A stretch of DNA of 42,151 nt from Brevirhabdus sp. (GTDB lineage Bacteria > Pseudomonadota > Alphaproteobacteria > Rhodobacterales > Rhodobacteraceae): the NCBI GenBank assembly GCA_024637315.1, contig JAGXFH010000045.1, positions 1 through 42,151 of the forward strand, in the 5' to 3' direction. Made by a program: the position numbers and the translations under genes. Positions 1-8,760 of this stretch are shown piece by piece. Each line of letters starts with the position of its first letter. Position 1 is the first letter of the stretch. The notes under the pieces were generated by a model. The model did not search any database, was not told the DNA's origin, and saw nothing but the letters and a program-made list of their open reading frames with translations.

Positions 1-48
1 GGGACACCCCTCCCCAACGAGGGGCGCTTATCTGGAAGGATAGCAGCA
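1..48 (+). promoter_or_regulatory. serC leader RNA (3' part), with the ribosome binding site in its last stem
   Basis: Two hairpins are visible. The first pairs 7-12 (CCCCTC) with 19-24 (GAGGGG). The second pairs 29-32 (TATC) with 39-42 (GATA), extended by G26-C44 and C27-G43 around a bulged T. The serC Shine-Dalgarno GGAAGGA (34-40) lies in the loop and 3' arm of the second hairpin. From knowledge, the serC leader family is found upstream of serC-serA in alphaproteobacteria and its final stem overlaps the serC ribosome binding site, which fits. The window begins inside the leader, so any upstream part and the promoter are not seen. Confidence 0.75.
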
Positions 49-1203
49 ATGGCTATGACGAAACCGGCATCGCGGCCGGACAATCCGCGGTTCTCTTCAG
101 GCCCCTGTGCCAAACCCCCCGTTTTCACCCTGGATGCCCTGTCGGACGCGCCTTTGGGCCAGTCGCATCGCGCTGCTGTAGGCAAGGCGAAACTGCGGGA
201 AGCGATTGACAAGACCCGTGAAATTCTGGGCGTGCCGGCGGATTACCGGATCGGCATCGTGCCCGCTTCCGATACTGGCGCGATCGAGATGGCGATGTGG
301 TCGATGCTGGGCGCGCGACCCGTAGAGATGTTGGCCTGGGAAAGTTTCGGGGCCGGCTGGGTCACCGATGCGGTCAAGCAGCTGAAGCTGGATGCCACGG
401 TGCGGACAGCGGATTATGGCGAGATCGTCGACTTCTCAGAGGTCGACTTCGACCGGGACGTGGTGTTCACCTGGAACGGCACGACAAGCGGCGTGCGGGT
501 GCCAAACGGCGACGCGATTCCCCTTGATCGTCAGGGGCTGACCATTTGTGATGCCACCTCTGCGGCCTTCGCGATGCAATTGCCCTGGGACAAGCTCGAC
601 GTGGTGACCTTCAGCTGGCAGAAGGTGCTGGGCGGCGAGGCGGCGCATGGCATGCTGGTGCTCGGCCCACGGGCCGTCGAGCGGCTGGAAAGCTACACCC
701 CCGACTGGCCGCTGCCGAAGATCTTCCGGCTTACGAAGGGCGGCAAGCTGATCGAGGGAATCTTTGCCGGAGAGACGATCAATACACCGTCGATGCTGGC
801 GGTCGAGGATTATATCCTAGCGCTGAACTGGGCGAAATCGGTCGGCGGACTGCCGGGGTTAATTGCTCGCGCAGATGCGAATTCGGCCGTGCTAGAGACG
901 TTTTGCACAGAGAATGACTGGATCGAGAACCTTGCCGTCGATCACGCGACGCGCAGCAATACCAGCGTCTGCCTGAAGTTCACCGATCCGCGCATCGGTG
1001 ACGGCGCGGCTTTTGCCAAGGCAGTCGCCAAGCGGCTGGAGACCGAGGGCGTCGCTTATGACATCGGCGCCTATCGCGATGCGCCGCCAGGGTTGCGGAT
1101 CTGGTGCGGCGGCACGGTCGAGACCGCGGATCTGGAAGTGCTGATGCCATGGATTGGTTGGGCCTTCCAGGCCGAGATCGCGGCGCAATCGGCCGCTGCC
1201 TAA
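49..1203 (+). CDS. serC: Phosphoserine aminotransferase
   Basis: This PLP enzyme converts 3-phosphohydroxypyruvate and glutamate to O-phosphoserine and 2-oxoglutarate, the second step of serine synthesis; it is cytosolic. The 384-residue length fits the serC type common in alphaproteobacteria. The N-terminus carries the [11 protein letters not shown] block, and the PLP-binding lysine is expected at K192 in the [10 protein letters not shown] stretch. The start at ATG 49 is supported by GGAAGGA at 34-40; an in-frame ATG at 55 is less well spaced. serA follows 60 bp downstream on the same strand, so the two form an operon behind the serC leader. Confidence 0.95.
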   Translation: MAMTKPASRPDNPRFSSGPCAKPPVFTLDALSDAPLGQSHRAAVGKAKLREAIDKTREILGVPADYRIGIVPASDTGAIEMAMWSMLGARPVEMLAWESFGAGWVTDAVKQLKLDATVRTADYGEIVDFSEVDFDRDVVFTWNGTTSGVRVPNGDAIPLDRQGLTICDATSAAFAMQLPWDKLDVVTFSWQKVLGGEAAHGMLVLGPRAVERLESYTPDWPLPKIFRLTKGGKLIEGIFAGETINTPSMLAVEDYILALNWAKSVGGLPGLIARADANSAVLETFCTENDWIENLAVDHATRSNTSVCLKFTDPRIGDGAAFAKAVAKRLETEGVAYDIGAYRDAPPGLRIWCGGTVETADLEVLMPWIGWAFQAEIAAQSAAA

Positions 1204-1263
1204 TCAAGCAGTTGGTGCGCTGCGGCGCCCTTCCCCATCAATGTTCAATCAGGAGTGCCCATG

Positions 1264-2859
1264 ATGGCCCCCAAAGTACTCGTTTCCGACAAGCTGTCGG
1301 ATGCAGCCGTGCAGATCTTTCGCGACCGCGGCATCGACGTGACGTTCGAACCCGACCTTGGAAAGGACAAGGATGCGCTGCTGGCGGCGATCCCGGAATT
1401 TGACGGGTTGGCGATCCGTTCTGCCACCAAGGTAACGTCAAAACTGCTGGATGCGGCGACCAACCTGAAGATCGTGGCGCGGGCGGGGATCGGCGTCGAC
1501 AATGTCGACATTCCAGCCGCCTCAAAAAAGGGTGTGATCGTGATGAACACGCCTTTCGGCAATTCGATCACCACCGCCGAACACGCCATCGCGATGATGT
1601 TCGCCGTGGCGCGGCAGATCCCAGAGGCCGACGCCAGCACGCAGACCGGAAAATGGGAAAAGAGCCGCTTCATGGGGGTCGAACTGACCGCCAAGACGCT
1701 TGGCGTGATCGGCGCTGGCAATATCGGCAGCATCGTCTGTGATCGGGCACATGGGCTGAAGATGAAAGTGATCGCCTACGATCCCTTCCTGACCGAGGAA
1801 CGCGCCCACCAGATCAATGTGCAGAAGGTCGAGCTGGACGAGTTGTTGGGCCGGGCTGACTTCATCACGCTGCATGTGCCGCTGACCGACAAGACCCGCA
1901 ATATCATCTCGAAAGAGGCTCTGAAAAAGGCAAAAAGGGGCGTTCGAATCATCAACTGCGCCCGCGGCGGGTTGATCGACGAAGCGGCCCTTGCCGAGGC
2001 GATCAAGGCGGGTCATGTAGCCGGTGCGGCGCTGGACGTGTTTGAAGTTGAACCGGCGAAGGCGTCGCCTTTGTTCGGTTTGCCGAACGTGGTCTGCACG
2101 CCGCATCTGGGGGCATCGACCTCGGAGGCGCAAGAGAACGTGGCGATTCAGGTGGCCGAGCAGATGTCGGATTACCTGCTGACCGGCGCGGTCACCAATG
2201 CGCTGAACATGCCAAGCGTCACCGCCGAGGAAGCAGCCGTCATGGGACCGTGGGTAAAGCTGGCCGGACATCTGGGCGCTTTTGTCGGTCAGATGACGGA
2301 CGAACCGATCAAGGCGATCAACATTCTTTACAACGGCAGCGTGGCGCAGATGAACACGGCGGCGCTGAATGCTTCGGCCGTCGCCGGGATCATGAAAGCG
2401 ATCAACCCGGAGGTGAACATGGTATCGGCGCCGGTCGTGGCCAAGGAGCGGGGGGTCAACATCTCGACCACCACGCAGGAAAAGACCGGGGTCTTCGACG
2501 CTTATATCAAGCTGACGGTCGTGACCGAGGACCGCGAGCGATCCATCGCCGGAACGGTGTTCAGTGACGGCAAGCCGCGATTCATCCAGATCAAGGGGAT
2601 TACCATCGACGCCGAGATCGGGCAGCACATGCTCTATACGACGAACAATGACATGCCGGGAATCATCGGCACGCTTGGTAATACGATGGGTGAGAATGGC
2701 GTGAATATCGCCAACTTCACCTTGGGCCGGTCAGAGCGCGGGCGGAATGCGATTGCGCTTTTGTATCTCGACGATCCGATCCCAGCAGCAGTTCTGGCCA
2801 AGCTGGAAGCATCGGGTATGTTCCAGCAGGTCAAGCCGCTGGAATTCGAGGTGGCGTAA
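1264..2859 (+). CDS. serA: D-3-phosphoglycerate dehydrogenase
   Basis: This enzyme oxidises 3-phosphoglycerate to 3-phosphohydroxypyruvate with NAD, the first committed step of serine synthesis, and so supplies the substrate of the upstream serC. It is a long-form protein of 531 residues: an N-terminal substrate domain, a Rossmann domain with GAGNIGS near 150-156, catalytic Arg in CARGG (~234), Glu in FEVEP (~263) and His in PHLGAST (~281), an intervening ASB-type domain, and a C-terminal ACT domain (~455-531), the usual site of serine feedback. AGGAG at 1251-1255 is best spaced to ATG 1264 (8 nt); ATG 1261 and GTG 1255 are in frame, but GTG 1255 overlaps the ribosome binding site. Confidence 0.95.
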   Translation: MAPKVLVSDKLSDAAVQIFRDRGIDVTFEPDLGKDKDALLAAIPEFDGLAIRSATKVTSKLLDAATNLKIVARAGIGVDNVDIPAASKKGVIVMNTPFGNSITTAEHAIAMMFAVARQIPEADASTQTGKWEKSRFMGVELTAKTLGVIGAGNIGSIVCDRAHGLKMKVIAYDPFLTEERAHQINVQKVELDELLGRADFITLHVPLTDKTRNIISKEALKKAKRGVRIINCARGGLIDEAALAEAIKAGHVAGAALDVFEVEPAKASPLFGLPNVVCTPHLGASTSEAQENVAIQVAEQMSDYLLTGAVTNALNMPSVTAEEAAVMGPWVKLAGHLGAFVGQMTDEPIKAINILYNGSVAQMNTAALNASAVAGIMKAINPEVNMVSAPVVAKERGVNISTTTQEKTGVFDAYIKLTVVTEDRERSIAGTVFSDGKPRFIQIKGITIDAEIGQHMLYTTNNDMPGIIGTLGNTMGENGVNIANFTLGRSERGRNAIALLYLDDPIPAAVLAKLEASGMFQQVKPLEFEVA

Positions 2860-2896
2860 GGCGCGGGCGGAAAGCCGCTGCTGACGTTACGTCGCG

Positions 2897-2922
2897 GGAA
2901 CCAACGAAGGCTCTGGCAGGTT
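2897..2922 (+). promoter_or_regulatory. Possible ECF-sigma-type promoter
   Basis: GGAAC at 2897-2901 is followed after 17 nt by GGTT at 2919-2922. This resembles the GGAAC-N16/17-cGTT layout of alphaproteobacterial extracytoplasmic-function promoters. It lies about 90 bp upstream of the secreted-protein gene starting at 3010. One base of the -10 core differs, and many Rhodobacteraceae lack the EcfG system that uses this pattern, so the call is weak. Confidence 0.25.
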
Positions 2923-3009
2923 ATCCATTCATAGCAAGTTGCATTGCAGGATCGCGTGGGCAGTGTGTCCGCCCGTTACCTGCAGCGCACGAATGGAAAG
3001 GACCACAAA

Positions 3010-3519
3010 ATGACCATTCTACGCCCGATACTGGCTGGATTGTTGTTGACGACGGCGACCGCAGCCTATGCCGAACAGGTGACGATCAGCGCCGTCGAAG
3101 TGGACGCCGAATTGTCCGACGTGAACAACAAGAAAGCCTTGGAATACTATCCCAATGTGCGCGAAGATCTGCAGGCTGCGATCAGCGAAGAGTTGTTCCC
3201 GCTGACCGGAGAAGACGGCTACACCATCAAGGTCCGGGTTGCCGAGATCAGCCTGGATGGTGTGCCTTTGAACGAAGACAAGGGGTTCAACCGGCTTGGC
3301 GGCTGGGTCTATGTCTATCCGCCCGAAGCGAGTGAACAAACCGCTTCGGAGGGCGGTACAGAGCCCGCGCCGCAGGAAGAGTTCAACATCGAGCTTGAAG
3401 CCAGCGCCCTTGGTGATGGACTGGTGCCAGGGACGGAAGAATTCTACCGCGCCATGATCGCCGCCTTTGCGCAAAGCACTGGCGAGCGCGTGAAAGAGAT
3501 GGAAGCGGTCGTCAACTGA
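3010..3519 (+). CDS. Secreted protein of unknown function
   Basis: The protein has 169 residues with a clear Sec signal peptide: a short basic start, a hydrophobic core (about residues 5-18) and an AYA-E cleavage site near residue 22. It is therefore likely periplasmic. The mature part is acidic, with a Pro/Glu/Ser/Thr-rich linker around 110-125, and ends in a helical segment. I do not recognise a family or catalytic motif. ATG 3010 is chosen because GGAAAGGA lies 7 nt upstream and the signal peptide begins there; an upstream in-frame extension to 2944 would bury the signal peptide. A rho-independent terminator follows at 3574-3605, so the gene is probably monocistronic. Confidence 0.8.
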   Translation: MTILRPILAGLLLTTATAAYAEQVTISAVEVDAELSDVNNKKALEYYPNVREDLQAAISEELFPLTGEDGYTIKVRVAEISLDGVPLNEDKGFNRLGGWVYVYPPEASEQTASEGGTEPAPQEEFNIELEASALGDGLVPGTEEFYRAMIAAFAQSTGERVKEMEAVVN

Positions 3520-3573
3520 CGCAAATTCCTGCCGTCAGGTATGAGTGAGCGTGAGTGTTCGGCGGCAGGATCG

Positions 3574-3605
3574 CGCCCCGCATGGATTTCCGTGTGGGGC
3601 GTTTT
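3574..3605 (+). terminator. Rho-independent terminator after the secreted-protein gene
   Basis: CGCCCCGCA (3574-3582) pairs with TGTGGGGCG (3593-3601), nine pairs with one G-T wobble and a 10-nt loop, followed directly by TTTT (3602-3605). It lies 55 bp after the stop codon of the upstream plus-strand gene. Confidence 0.7.
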
Positions 3606-3753
3606 GTGATGCCATCGGGTCAGGGCGGGCCTCGGTCGCAATCCAGATCGCTTGCGGCGATCGGGCAGACGCCTATGCCGGAAAATCACCGGCATTCGCG
3701 TTTGAACGCAGCGGGGGCAGAGGCTATTCGGTTCGACGCGTTCAGGAGTCGCT

Positions 3754-4404
3754 TCAGTCGTTATCGCTGGTGCCGGCCCCTGCCCCGGCGGCACGGCTGG
3801 CCTCGGTCGCTGGCGCATAGGTGCGATGCGCGAAGGCGTGCAGGACGCTGGATGCCTCGGGCGGGATTTCCCGGCCGTTCCGGATGGGCAATGCTGCGCC
3901 CTTGGGCTGCGATTCTATCGTTATAGACACTGTTTTGGCCACTGGAGACAGCAAAGCGACGGCATCACCCGCAAAGACCAGCCCGCCAGGGGTCAGCGTC
4001 AGGGTCGTGCCCTGCAATGTCAGCGCGATGCAGAGTCCGCGGGGCCTGGCAATGGCGTCGGCATAGGGGGCAAGCAGCAGCGGAAAGGCGGTCCGCGCAA
4101 GCGTCACGTCGGCGCCGTTCGCGATCTTCTCGGCGCGGTCACATAAGGCCGCCCCGGCGATCAGCGGGCACAGCGTACCGCCGGCAGAGGTCCAGACACC
4201 GTCCACTTCGCTCGGGACCAGATCGGCGTAAGGTGTGCCGTCATTGCGCTTCAGCAGCTGCGCCAGCAAGGTCGGACCAGGCATGCCCTGTTCGGCCAGC
4301 CAGCGCGCGGCTTTTCCGGCCTCTTCGGCCAGCCCCCAGCTGAGGCCTGACCCCTTCGCAGCCTTGCGGCAAAGGGCGTCGATTTCATTCAGTGACCAGA
4401 TCAC
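3754..4404 (-). CDS. DUF3726-like protein of unknown function
   Basis: The 216-residue protein begins MIWSLNEIDALCRKAAKG and resembles the uncharacterised DUF3726 family by recall; no catalytic motif is recognised. It has no signal peptide or membrane segment. The start is taken as GTG 4404 because it overlaps the TGA stop of the upstream gene as GTGA, a standard translational-coupling arrangement; the open frame extends to an ATG at 4437, but that start would lie inside the upstream gene. It is the last gene of the block LysR, aldehyde dehydrogenase, M19-like, BCCT, 566-residue protein. The Gly/Ala-rich tail (AAGAGAGTSDND) is low complexity. Confidence 0.75.
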   Translation of the reverse strand: MIWSLNEIDALCRKAAKGSGLSWGLAEEAGKAARWLAEQGMPGPTLLAQLLKRNDGTPYADLVPSEVDGVWTSAGGTLCPLIAGAALCDRAEKIANGADVTLARTAFPLLLAPYADAIARPRGLCIALTLQGTTLTLTPGGLVFAGDAVALLSPVAKTVSITIESQPKGAALPIRNGREIPPEASSVLHAFAHRTYAPATEASRAAGAGAGTSDND

Positions 4405-6101
4405 TTCACGGATCCGGCAAGTGGCGGATACGTCCAACCCGCGAAATCGAGAGTTTCAAGTTCGTCCGGGAACGGCGCGTTGCGAAACATGTTGATCCGC
4501 ACCCAACGATCCGATCGCGGGTCGAAATGGCAGGCGCCGAAGAACGAGAGCTTGGTGCGCAGCAGATCGATCGGCAGCATATCGGCGGCAATCGTATTGT
4601 CCCGAATCTCTGCATAGGGGTAGCGGGCGGCAATCTGGGCGCGGCGGACTGTGTGGCGGTGCTGCGGCAGGCGCAGCAGGACTGCGGCAACCGGGGCATC
4701 GCCCGGTTCATCCGAAATGTCATTGTAGAGCGCGGCGGCATCACGACCGGGGCACAGCGGCTGTTCGTAGAGGGCGACCGGTTCCTCGTGTCGGTTTCCG
4801 AGGCGGGGTTCCAGCTTTTCCTCGGACGTGTACCAGACGAGCGCCTGCGCCTCGGGCGCGGCCCAGTCGGTTTCAAGCGCCCAGCCGTAGATATCGTGCA
4901 GGATCTCGCGCAGGCGGGCAATCGACATGCCGCCGTCGATGCGGAAACCTTCGGTTTCATCCGCGCTCATCGTCGCCGCGAGATCATCGACGAGCGTACC
5001 GTGAGGTTCAAAAAGCAACGATACCAGCAGTTCCTGACCTTCGAGCGACAGCGCGGTCTCTGCCCATACCCATAGTCTATTCCAAGGATTTTGGTCGCTC
5101 AGGTCATGCAGGGTAAGATACGCATCGAGTTGATCGAGATCGGCGTTGAGGGCCGCAAGCTTTTGCTGCTGCACCGGATGTTCGGAATGCCACCGCGCGA
5201 TGTGCTGGCGCGCGCGGGCGCGGATGTCATGGAAGGCGGCGATGTTTTGCGGCTGGGCGGTTGGCAGGCTGCGTATGCGCGCAAGTCCGATTTCACGCGC
5301 GGCGATCCAGTTGTTGAGCAGGATCGGGTGGTTCAGCAGGAACGGCGCCATGCCGAGGCCGGTGGAATTGCCGATACCGAATCGACGCCGAAGCGCCGGA
5401 TCGAGGGCGACAGCGCGGTCGCCGCCCTTGACGCGGGCGAGGTGTTCCACGAGGTCCAGCACAAAGCCGCGGATCAGGAAGACGCTAAGCATCTCGGCCT
5501 GAAACGGAGCAGCAAATTCGGGGCGATCGGCAATGCTTTCGCGGTCGGCGGCACCGAGCTTGCCCGAGCCGTAGACGGCGGTGGTTCGCATCAGGTAGCC
5601 GACCGCGTCCACGTCCGCATCTTTCGGCTGTTTTCCCTGTGCGAGACACTGAATTACATGGTCGAACAGCCGGACTGAGCGGTTGGCGCGAGAAACGGAA
5701 AGCTCGGTGGCGCGGACGCGACCGGCCTCTTGCTTGGGGATGTTGCGCGACAGCCGGTCGATGTCCGCCTTGGTCGGCGTGCCGTCAAACAGTGCGAACG
5801 TCGCGTCCCATGCGGTGGCGATCACCCGGTCCGAACGTTGTTCCGGCGGCAGGTCATGTGCAAAGGCGACAAGGCTGTAGGCGCGGGTCGGGCCGGTCAG
5901 GCGGTAGATGGCATGGCCTACGCCGCTGTCGTCGATCTGAAATGCCGGGCGGTCAAAGCGCCAGTTCTCGGCCTTCAGCCGACGCAGAAGCACCCGCATG
6001 AAAGACAGCCGTGACTGGTGGAAAGACCCCATCCGGGCAAGGCGCATGACGGTGGCGGGATCACGCGGGGCAACGCGGCTGGTGTCAGGCTGCGGATCCA
6101 T
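4401..6101 (-). CDS. Unrecognised 566-residue protein of the BCCT operon
   Basis: I do not recognise this protein. It is a long, Arg-rich, apparently soluble protein with no signal peptide, no membrane segment and no nucleotide-binding motif. The N-terminal third is basic and helical in appearance; the C-terminal third is Trp- and Pro-rich and ends in a stretch of aromatic and charged residues. The start at ATG 6101 has an unusually strong ribosome binding site, AAAGGAGG (6107-6114), five nt away, so it is probably well translated. It follows the BCCT transporter by 70 bp and overlaps the DUF3726-like gene by 4 bp, suggesting the two products work together. A stable hairpin (6135-6166) precedes it. 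Confidence 0.8.
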   Translation of the reverse strand: MDPQPDTSRVAPRDPATVMRLARMGSFHQSRLSFMRVLLRRLKAENWRFDRPAFQIDDSGVGHAIYRLTGPTRAYSLVAFAHDLPPEQRSDRVIATAWDATFALFDGTPTKADIDRLSRNIPKQEAGRVRATELSVSRANRSVRLFDHVIQCLAQGKQPKDADVDAVGYLMRTTAVYGSGKLGAADRESIADRPEFAAPFQAEMLSVFLIRGFVLDLVEHLARVKGGDRAVALDPALRRRFGIGNSTGLGMAPFLLNHPILLNNWIAAREIGLARIRSLPTAQPQNIAAFHDIRARARQHIARWHSEHPVQQQKLAALNADLDQLDAYLTLHDLSDQNPWNRLWVWAETALSLEGQELLVSLLFEPHGTLVDDLAATMSADETEGFRIDGGMSIARLREILHDIYGWALETDWAAPEAQALVWYTSEEKLEPRLGNRHEEPVALYEQPLCPGRDAAALYNDISDEPGDAPVAAVLLRLPQHRHTVRRAQIAARYPYAEIRDNTIAADMLPIDLLRTKLSFFGACHFDPRSDRWVRINMFRNAPFPDELETLDFAGWTYPPLAGSVK

Positions 6102-6134
6102 CAGGGCCTCCTTTCCATCATTCCGGGCGAGTGG

Positions 6135-6166
6135 GCCGGGGGGCAGCGGCTTGCCCTGCCCCCGGC
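6135..6166 (-). other. GC-rich intercistronic hairpin between the BCCT gene and the next gene
   Basis: On the minus strand GCCGGGGGCAG pairs with CTGCCCCC(C)GGC, eleven pairs with one bulged base and a 9-nt loop. No T run follows in the direction of transcription, so it is not a classical terminator. Its place just after the BCCT stop codon suggests a 3'-end stabiliser of the transporter message or a partial attenuator. Confidence 0.6.
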
Positions 6167-6171
6167 ACGGT

Positions 6172-7722
6172 TCATTTCATCGCGCGGCCTTTCGCCAAGG
6201 TGATGCGTAGCGCATCCCAAAGCGAGGGCAAGAGCACCAGCGACACCGGCACGGCGGTTACGACGATGAAACTTTGCAGTTTCGCGACTCCGCCCGAGCC
6301 GACCGAGATCAGGATGATCGCCATCAGACCCATCGCGACGCCCCAGAAAATGCGCATCGGCATGGCCGGCAGTTCGCGATCGGACATGGCGACCGAGATC
6401 ACATATGTCATCGAATCACCGGTTGTGGCGACGAAGACGGTGGTCAGGATCAGGAACAGGAGCGAAACCATGAACCCCATCGGAAGTTGCTGGGTGATCG
6501 CCAGAAGCGCCGCAGGCAGGTTGAACCCCTCGAACGCCGTCGAGACCGAACCGGGATTGGCCAGTTCGAAGGCGATGCCCGAACCGCCGACAATGGTGAA
6601 CCAGAAATTGGTCACGATCGGCGCGACAATAGCCAACAGGATGATGATAGAGCGGATCGAGCGGCCACGGCTTACCCGCGCGATGAACATTGCCATCAGC
6701 GGTCCGTAGCCCAGGAACCAGCCCCAGAAGAACACTGTCCACCAGCCAAGCCAACCCGGATCCCCGAAAACGCCGGACTCTCCGCGATAAAGCGCCATTC
6801 CGAAGAAGTTGGACAGATAGGTCGCGAACCCTGAGAAGATGTTCTTGAAGATGAAACCGGTCGGTCCGGCGATCAGCATGAACAGCAGCAGCGCGGCGGC
6901 AAGGATGACGTTGAACCGGCTCAGGATCTGGATGCCCTTCGACAGGCCGGTCGCGGCCGAGATCGTGTATAGCGCCACAAGGCCGGCGATGACGACGACT
7001 TGGGTGGCAAAGCTGTCTGGGATGCCGAACAGCGCGTTTGCGCCGTAACTGACCTGCAGGCCAAGAAAGCCGATCGGGCCGACCGTCCCCGCCACGACGG
7101 ATATGATGCAGGATGCATCGGCGATCAGGCCGATCGGGCCGTTGATCGCGCGGTCGCCGAAAACCGGGTAGAGCAGCGTGCGCGGTGCGAGCGGCAGCCC
7201 TTTTTCATAGTGGTAATGCATCAGCATTACAGTTGTCAGCGCGCCAAGGATCGCCCAGGCGAGAAAACCCCAATGCAGGAAACTTTGCGCCAGTGCGGGA
7301 TTTGCGGCAGCGGCAGAACCGGCCTCTGCACCGAATAGCGGCGGCGAAGAGAGGAAATGCGCCATCGGTTCGCCCGCAGCCCAGAACACGCCGCCGCCGG
7401 CCAGAAGCGTGCACATGATCATCGCGCCCCACTGGAATGTGGTGAATTCGGGCGCGGTCAGGCCGCCCATGATCGCCTTGCTTCCCGGCAGTGCGATCAG
7501 AACGAGACCCATCAGGAACGTCCCAAGCAGCAGAAGCTGCCAATAAAGGCCGAAGTATCTGGCCGAAAAGGCGAAGCTGGTATCGACGATCCGGCCCAGG
7601 AGCTCGAGATCGAATAGTGCGATCAGGCAGAAGAACGCGATGAAACCACCAGTTATGGCGAAAAGCGGTTTGTTGACGTGGCCGAGGCCTGTTGCCTCTG
7701 GCGTCAGTGTTGTGTCGGTCAT
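6172..7722 (-). CDS. BCCT-family transporter for a betaine-like solute
   Basis: This inner-membrane carrier of the betaine/choline/carnitine family has 516 residues and about 12 hydrophobic segments. Family marks include HWGFLAWA (~150-157) in the Trp-box region, GGGVFWAAGEPMAH (~109-122) where sodium-coupled members have a Gly-rich GMGIG-type motif, and the signature WGWFLGYGPLMAMFIARVSR (~333-352). The altered Gly motif means ion coupling cannot be assigned from sequence. ATG 7722 is preceded by GGGAGG; a longer open frame upstream is rejected because it overlaps the dipeptidase-like gene. The substrate is unknown; neighbours suggest uptake for catabolism rather than osmoprotection. Confidence 0.9.
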   Translation of the reverse strand: MTDTTLTPEATGLGHVNKPLFAITGGFIAFFCLIALFDLELLGRIVDTSFAFSARYFGLYWQLLLLGTFLMGLVLIALPGSKAIMGGLTAPEFTTFQWGAMIMCTLLAGGGVFWAAGEPMAHFLSSPPLFGAEAGSAAAANPALAQSFLHWGFLAWAILGALTTVMLMHYHYEKGLPLAPRTLLYPVFGDRAINGPIGLIADASCIISVVAGTVGPIGFLGLQVSYGANALFGIPDSFATQVVVIAGLVALYTISAATGLSKGIQILSRFNVILAAALLLFMLIAGPTGFIFKNIFSGFATYLSNFFGMALYRGESGVFGDPGWLGWWTVFFWGWFLGYGPLMAMFIARVSRGRSIRSIIILLAIVAPIVTNFWFTIVGGSGIAFELANPGSVSTAFEGFNLPAALLAITQQLPMGFMVSLLFLILTTVFVATTGDSMTYVISVAMSDRELPAMPMRIFWGVAMGLMAIILISVGSGGVAKLQSFIVVTAVPVSLVLLPSLWDALRITLAKGRAMK

Positions 7723-7763
7723 TCCATCCTCCCAAAAAGGAAATCCGTTGTTGTCAGGTCCGG

Positions 7764-8756
7764 TCAGTCTCCGATCGGTTGATGCGGGCCGAAGCCCTTG
7801 TCGAAAAAGCGGTGCCAGTTGTCGCCCATGATCCCGGCAACCTCGGCGGGGTTGAAGCCCACAGCCATCAAACCAGTCTCTAAATTGACGAAATCCCGGT
7901 TGTCTCGGAACCAGTCGGGCATGTCGGGGAAACCGGGGACAGCAGCGGACCCCTCGCCATAGTCGATCTGTTTGGTCCAGCGCCCGGTGCGCATCCATTC
8001 GACGACGCTGTCGGGCTGGTCCTGGCAAAGGTCGGAGCCTATGCCGAGATGCTCCGGTCCGATGAGATCGGCGGTGCGGGCAGCCATCTGGCAAAAATCC
8101 TCAAGCGTGCAGGCGGACTTGTTCTTGAGGTGATGCGGATAGAGCGACAAGCCCAGCATCCCGCCAGAACCGGCAAGAGCCTTAAGAACATCATCTTTCT
8201 TGTTTCGCAAAGCCGGAGCCCAGGAATGCGGATTTGCGTGGGTGATTGCGATGGGGCGGCTCGATATCTCGATCGCTTCCAGCGTCGAGCGGTCGGCCGA
8301 ATGGCTCATATCCACGACCATGCCGACGCGGTTCATCTCGGCAATCACCTGGCGGCCCATACGCGTGATGCCGGGATCTTCGTCCTCGTAACAGCCTGTA
8401 GCCAGCAGCGACTGGTTGTTGTAGCTGAGCTGCATGAAGCGCGCGCCAAGTGTGTGCAGGATTTCGACCAGCCCGATATCATCCTCGATCGGGCTGGGAT
8501 TCTGGAACCCGAAGAAGATCGCGGTGCGGCCGCTTTCCCTCGCCTTCGCAACATCGGCAGCGGCGCGGCCAGGCATGATAAGATCGGGATGGTTTTCGAA
8601 CCAAATGTTCCATTTCTCAATGTTAGAGACGGTTTCACGGAAGCTTTCATGATAGGCGATGGTGACGTGGACAGCGTCGAGGCCACCTTCGCGCATCTGA
8701 CGGAAGATCTTTTCGTTCCAGTTGGCGTATTGCAGCGCGTCGATGCGGTAGGTCAT
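7764..8756 (-). CDS. M19 (membrane dipeptidase-like) protein with altered metal site
   Basis: The 330-residue protein has the peptidase M19 fold pattern. Two histidines are retained, in DMSH (H152) and ITHAN (H173), and an aspartate in GIGSD (D242). The usual N-terminal DGHxD metal motif is replaced by DALQY, and the bridging glutamate of the EGG segment by Gln in FFGFQN (Q85). Classical binuclear zinc dipeptidase activity is therefore doubtful. No signal peptide or lipid anchor is seen, so it is likely cytosolic. It starts 4 nt after the aldehyde dehydrogenase stop and precedes the BCCT gene. From knowledge, M19 relatives recur in loci for methylated amino acid breakdown; the substrate is unknown. 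Confidence 0.85.
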   Translation of the reverse strand: MTYRIDALQYANWNEKIFRQMREGGLDAVHVTIAYHESFRETVSNIEKWNIWFENHPDLIMPGRAAADVAKARESGRTAIFFGFQNPSPIEDDIGLVEILHTLGARFMQLSYNNQSLLATGCYEDEDPGITRMGRQVIAEMNRVGMVVDMSHSADRSTLEAIEISSRPIAITHANPHSWAPALRNKKDDVLKALAGSGGMLGLSLYPHHLKNKSACTLEDFCQMAARTADLIGPEHLGIGSDLCQDQPDSVVEWMRTGRWTKQIDYGEGSAAVPGFPDMPDWFRDNRDFVNLETGLMAVGFNPAEVAGIMGDNWHRFFDKGFGPHQPIGD

Positions 8757-8760
8757 GTGC

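Noticed and set aside
1522-2628. Long open frame antisense to serA, and many similar long antisense frames elsewhere
   Set aside because: Such frames are expected in high-GC DNA opposite real genes; residue composition is Arg/His-rich and no family is recognised.
2920-2928. TTATCCATT near 2921, similar to a DnaA box
   Set aside because: Isolated, mismatched at the last positions, and far from dnaA; not evidence for an origin.
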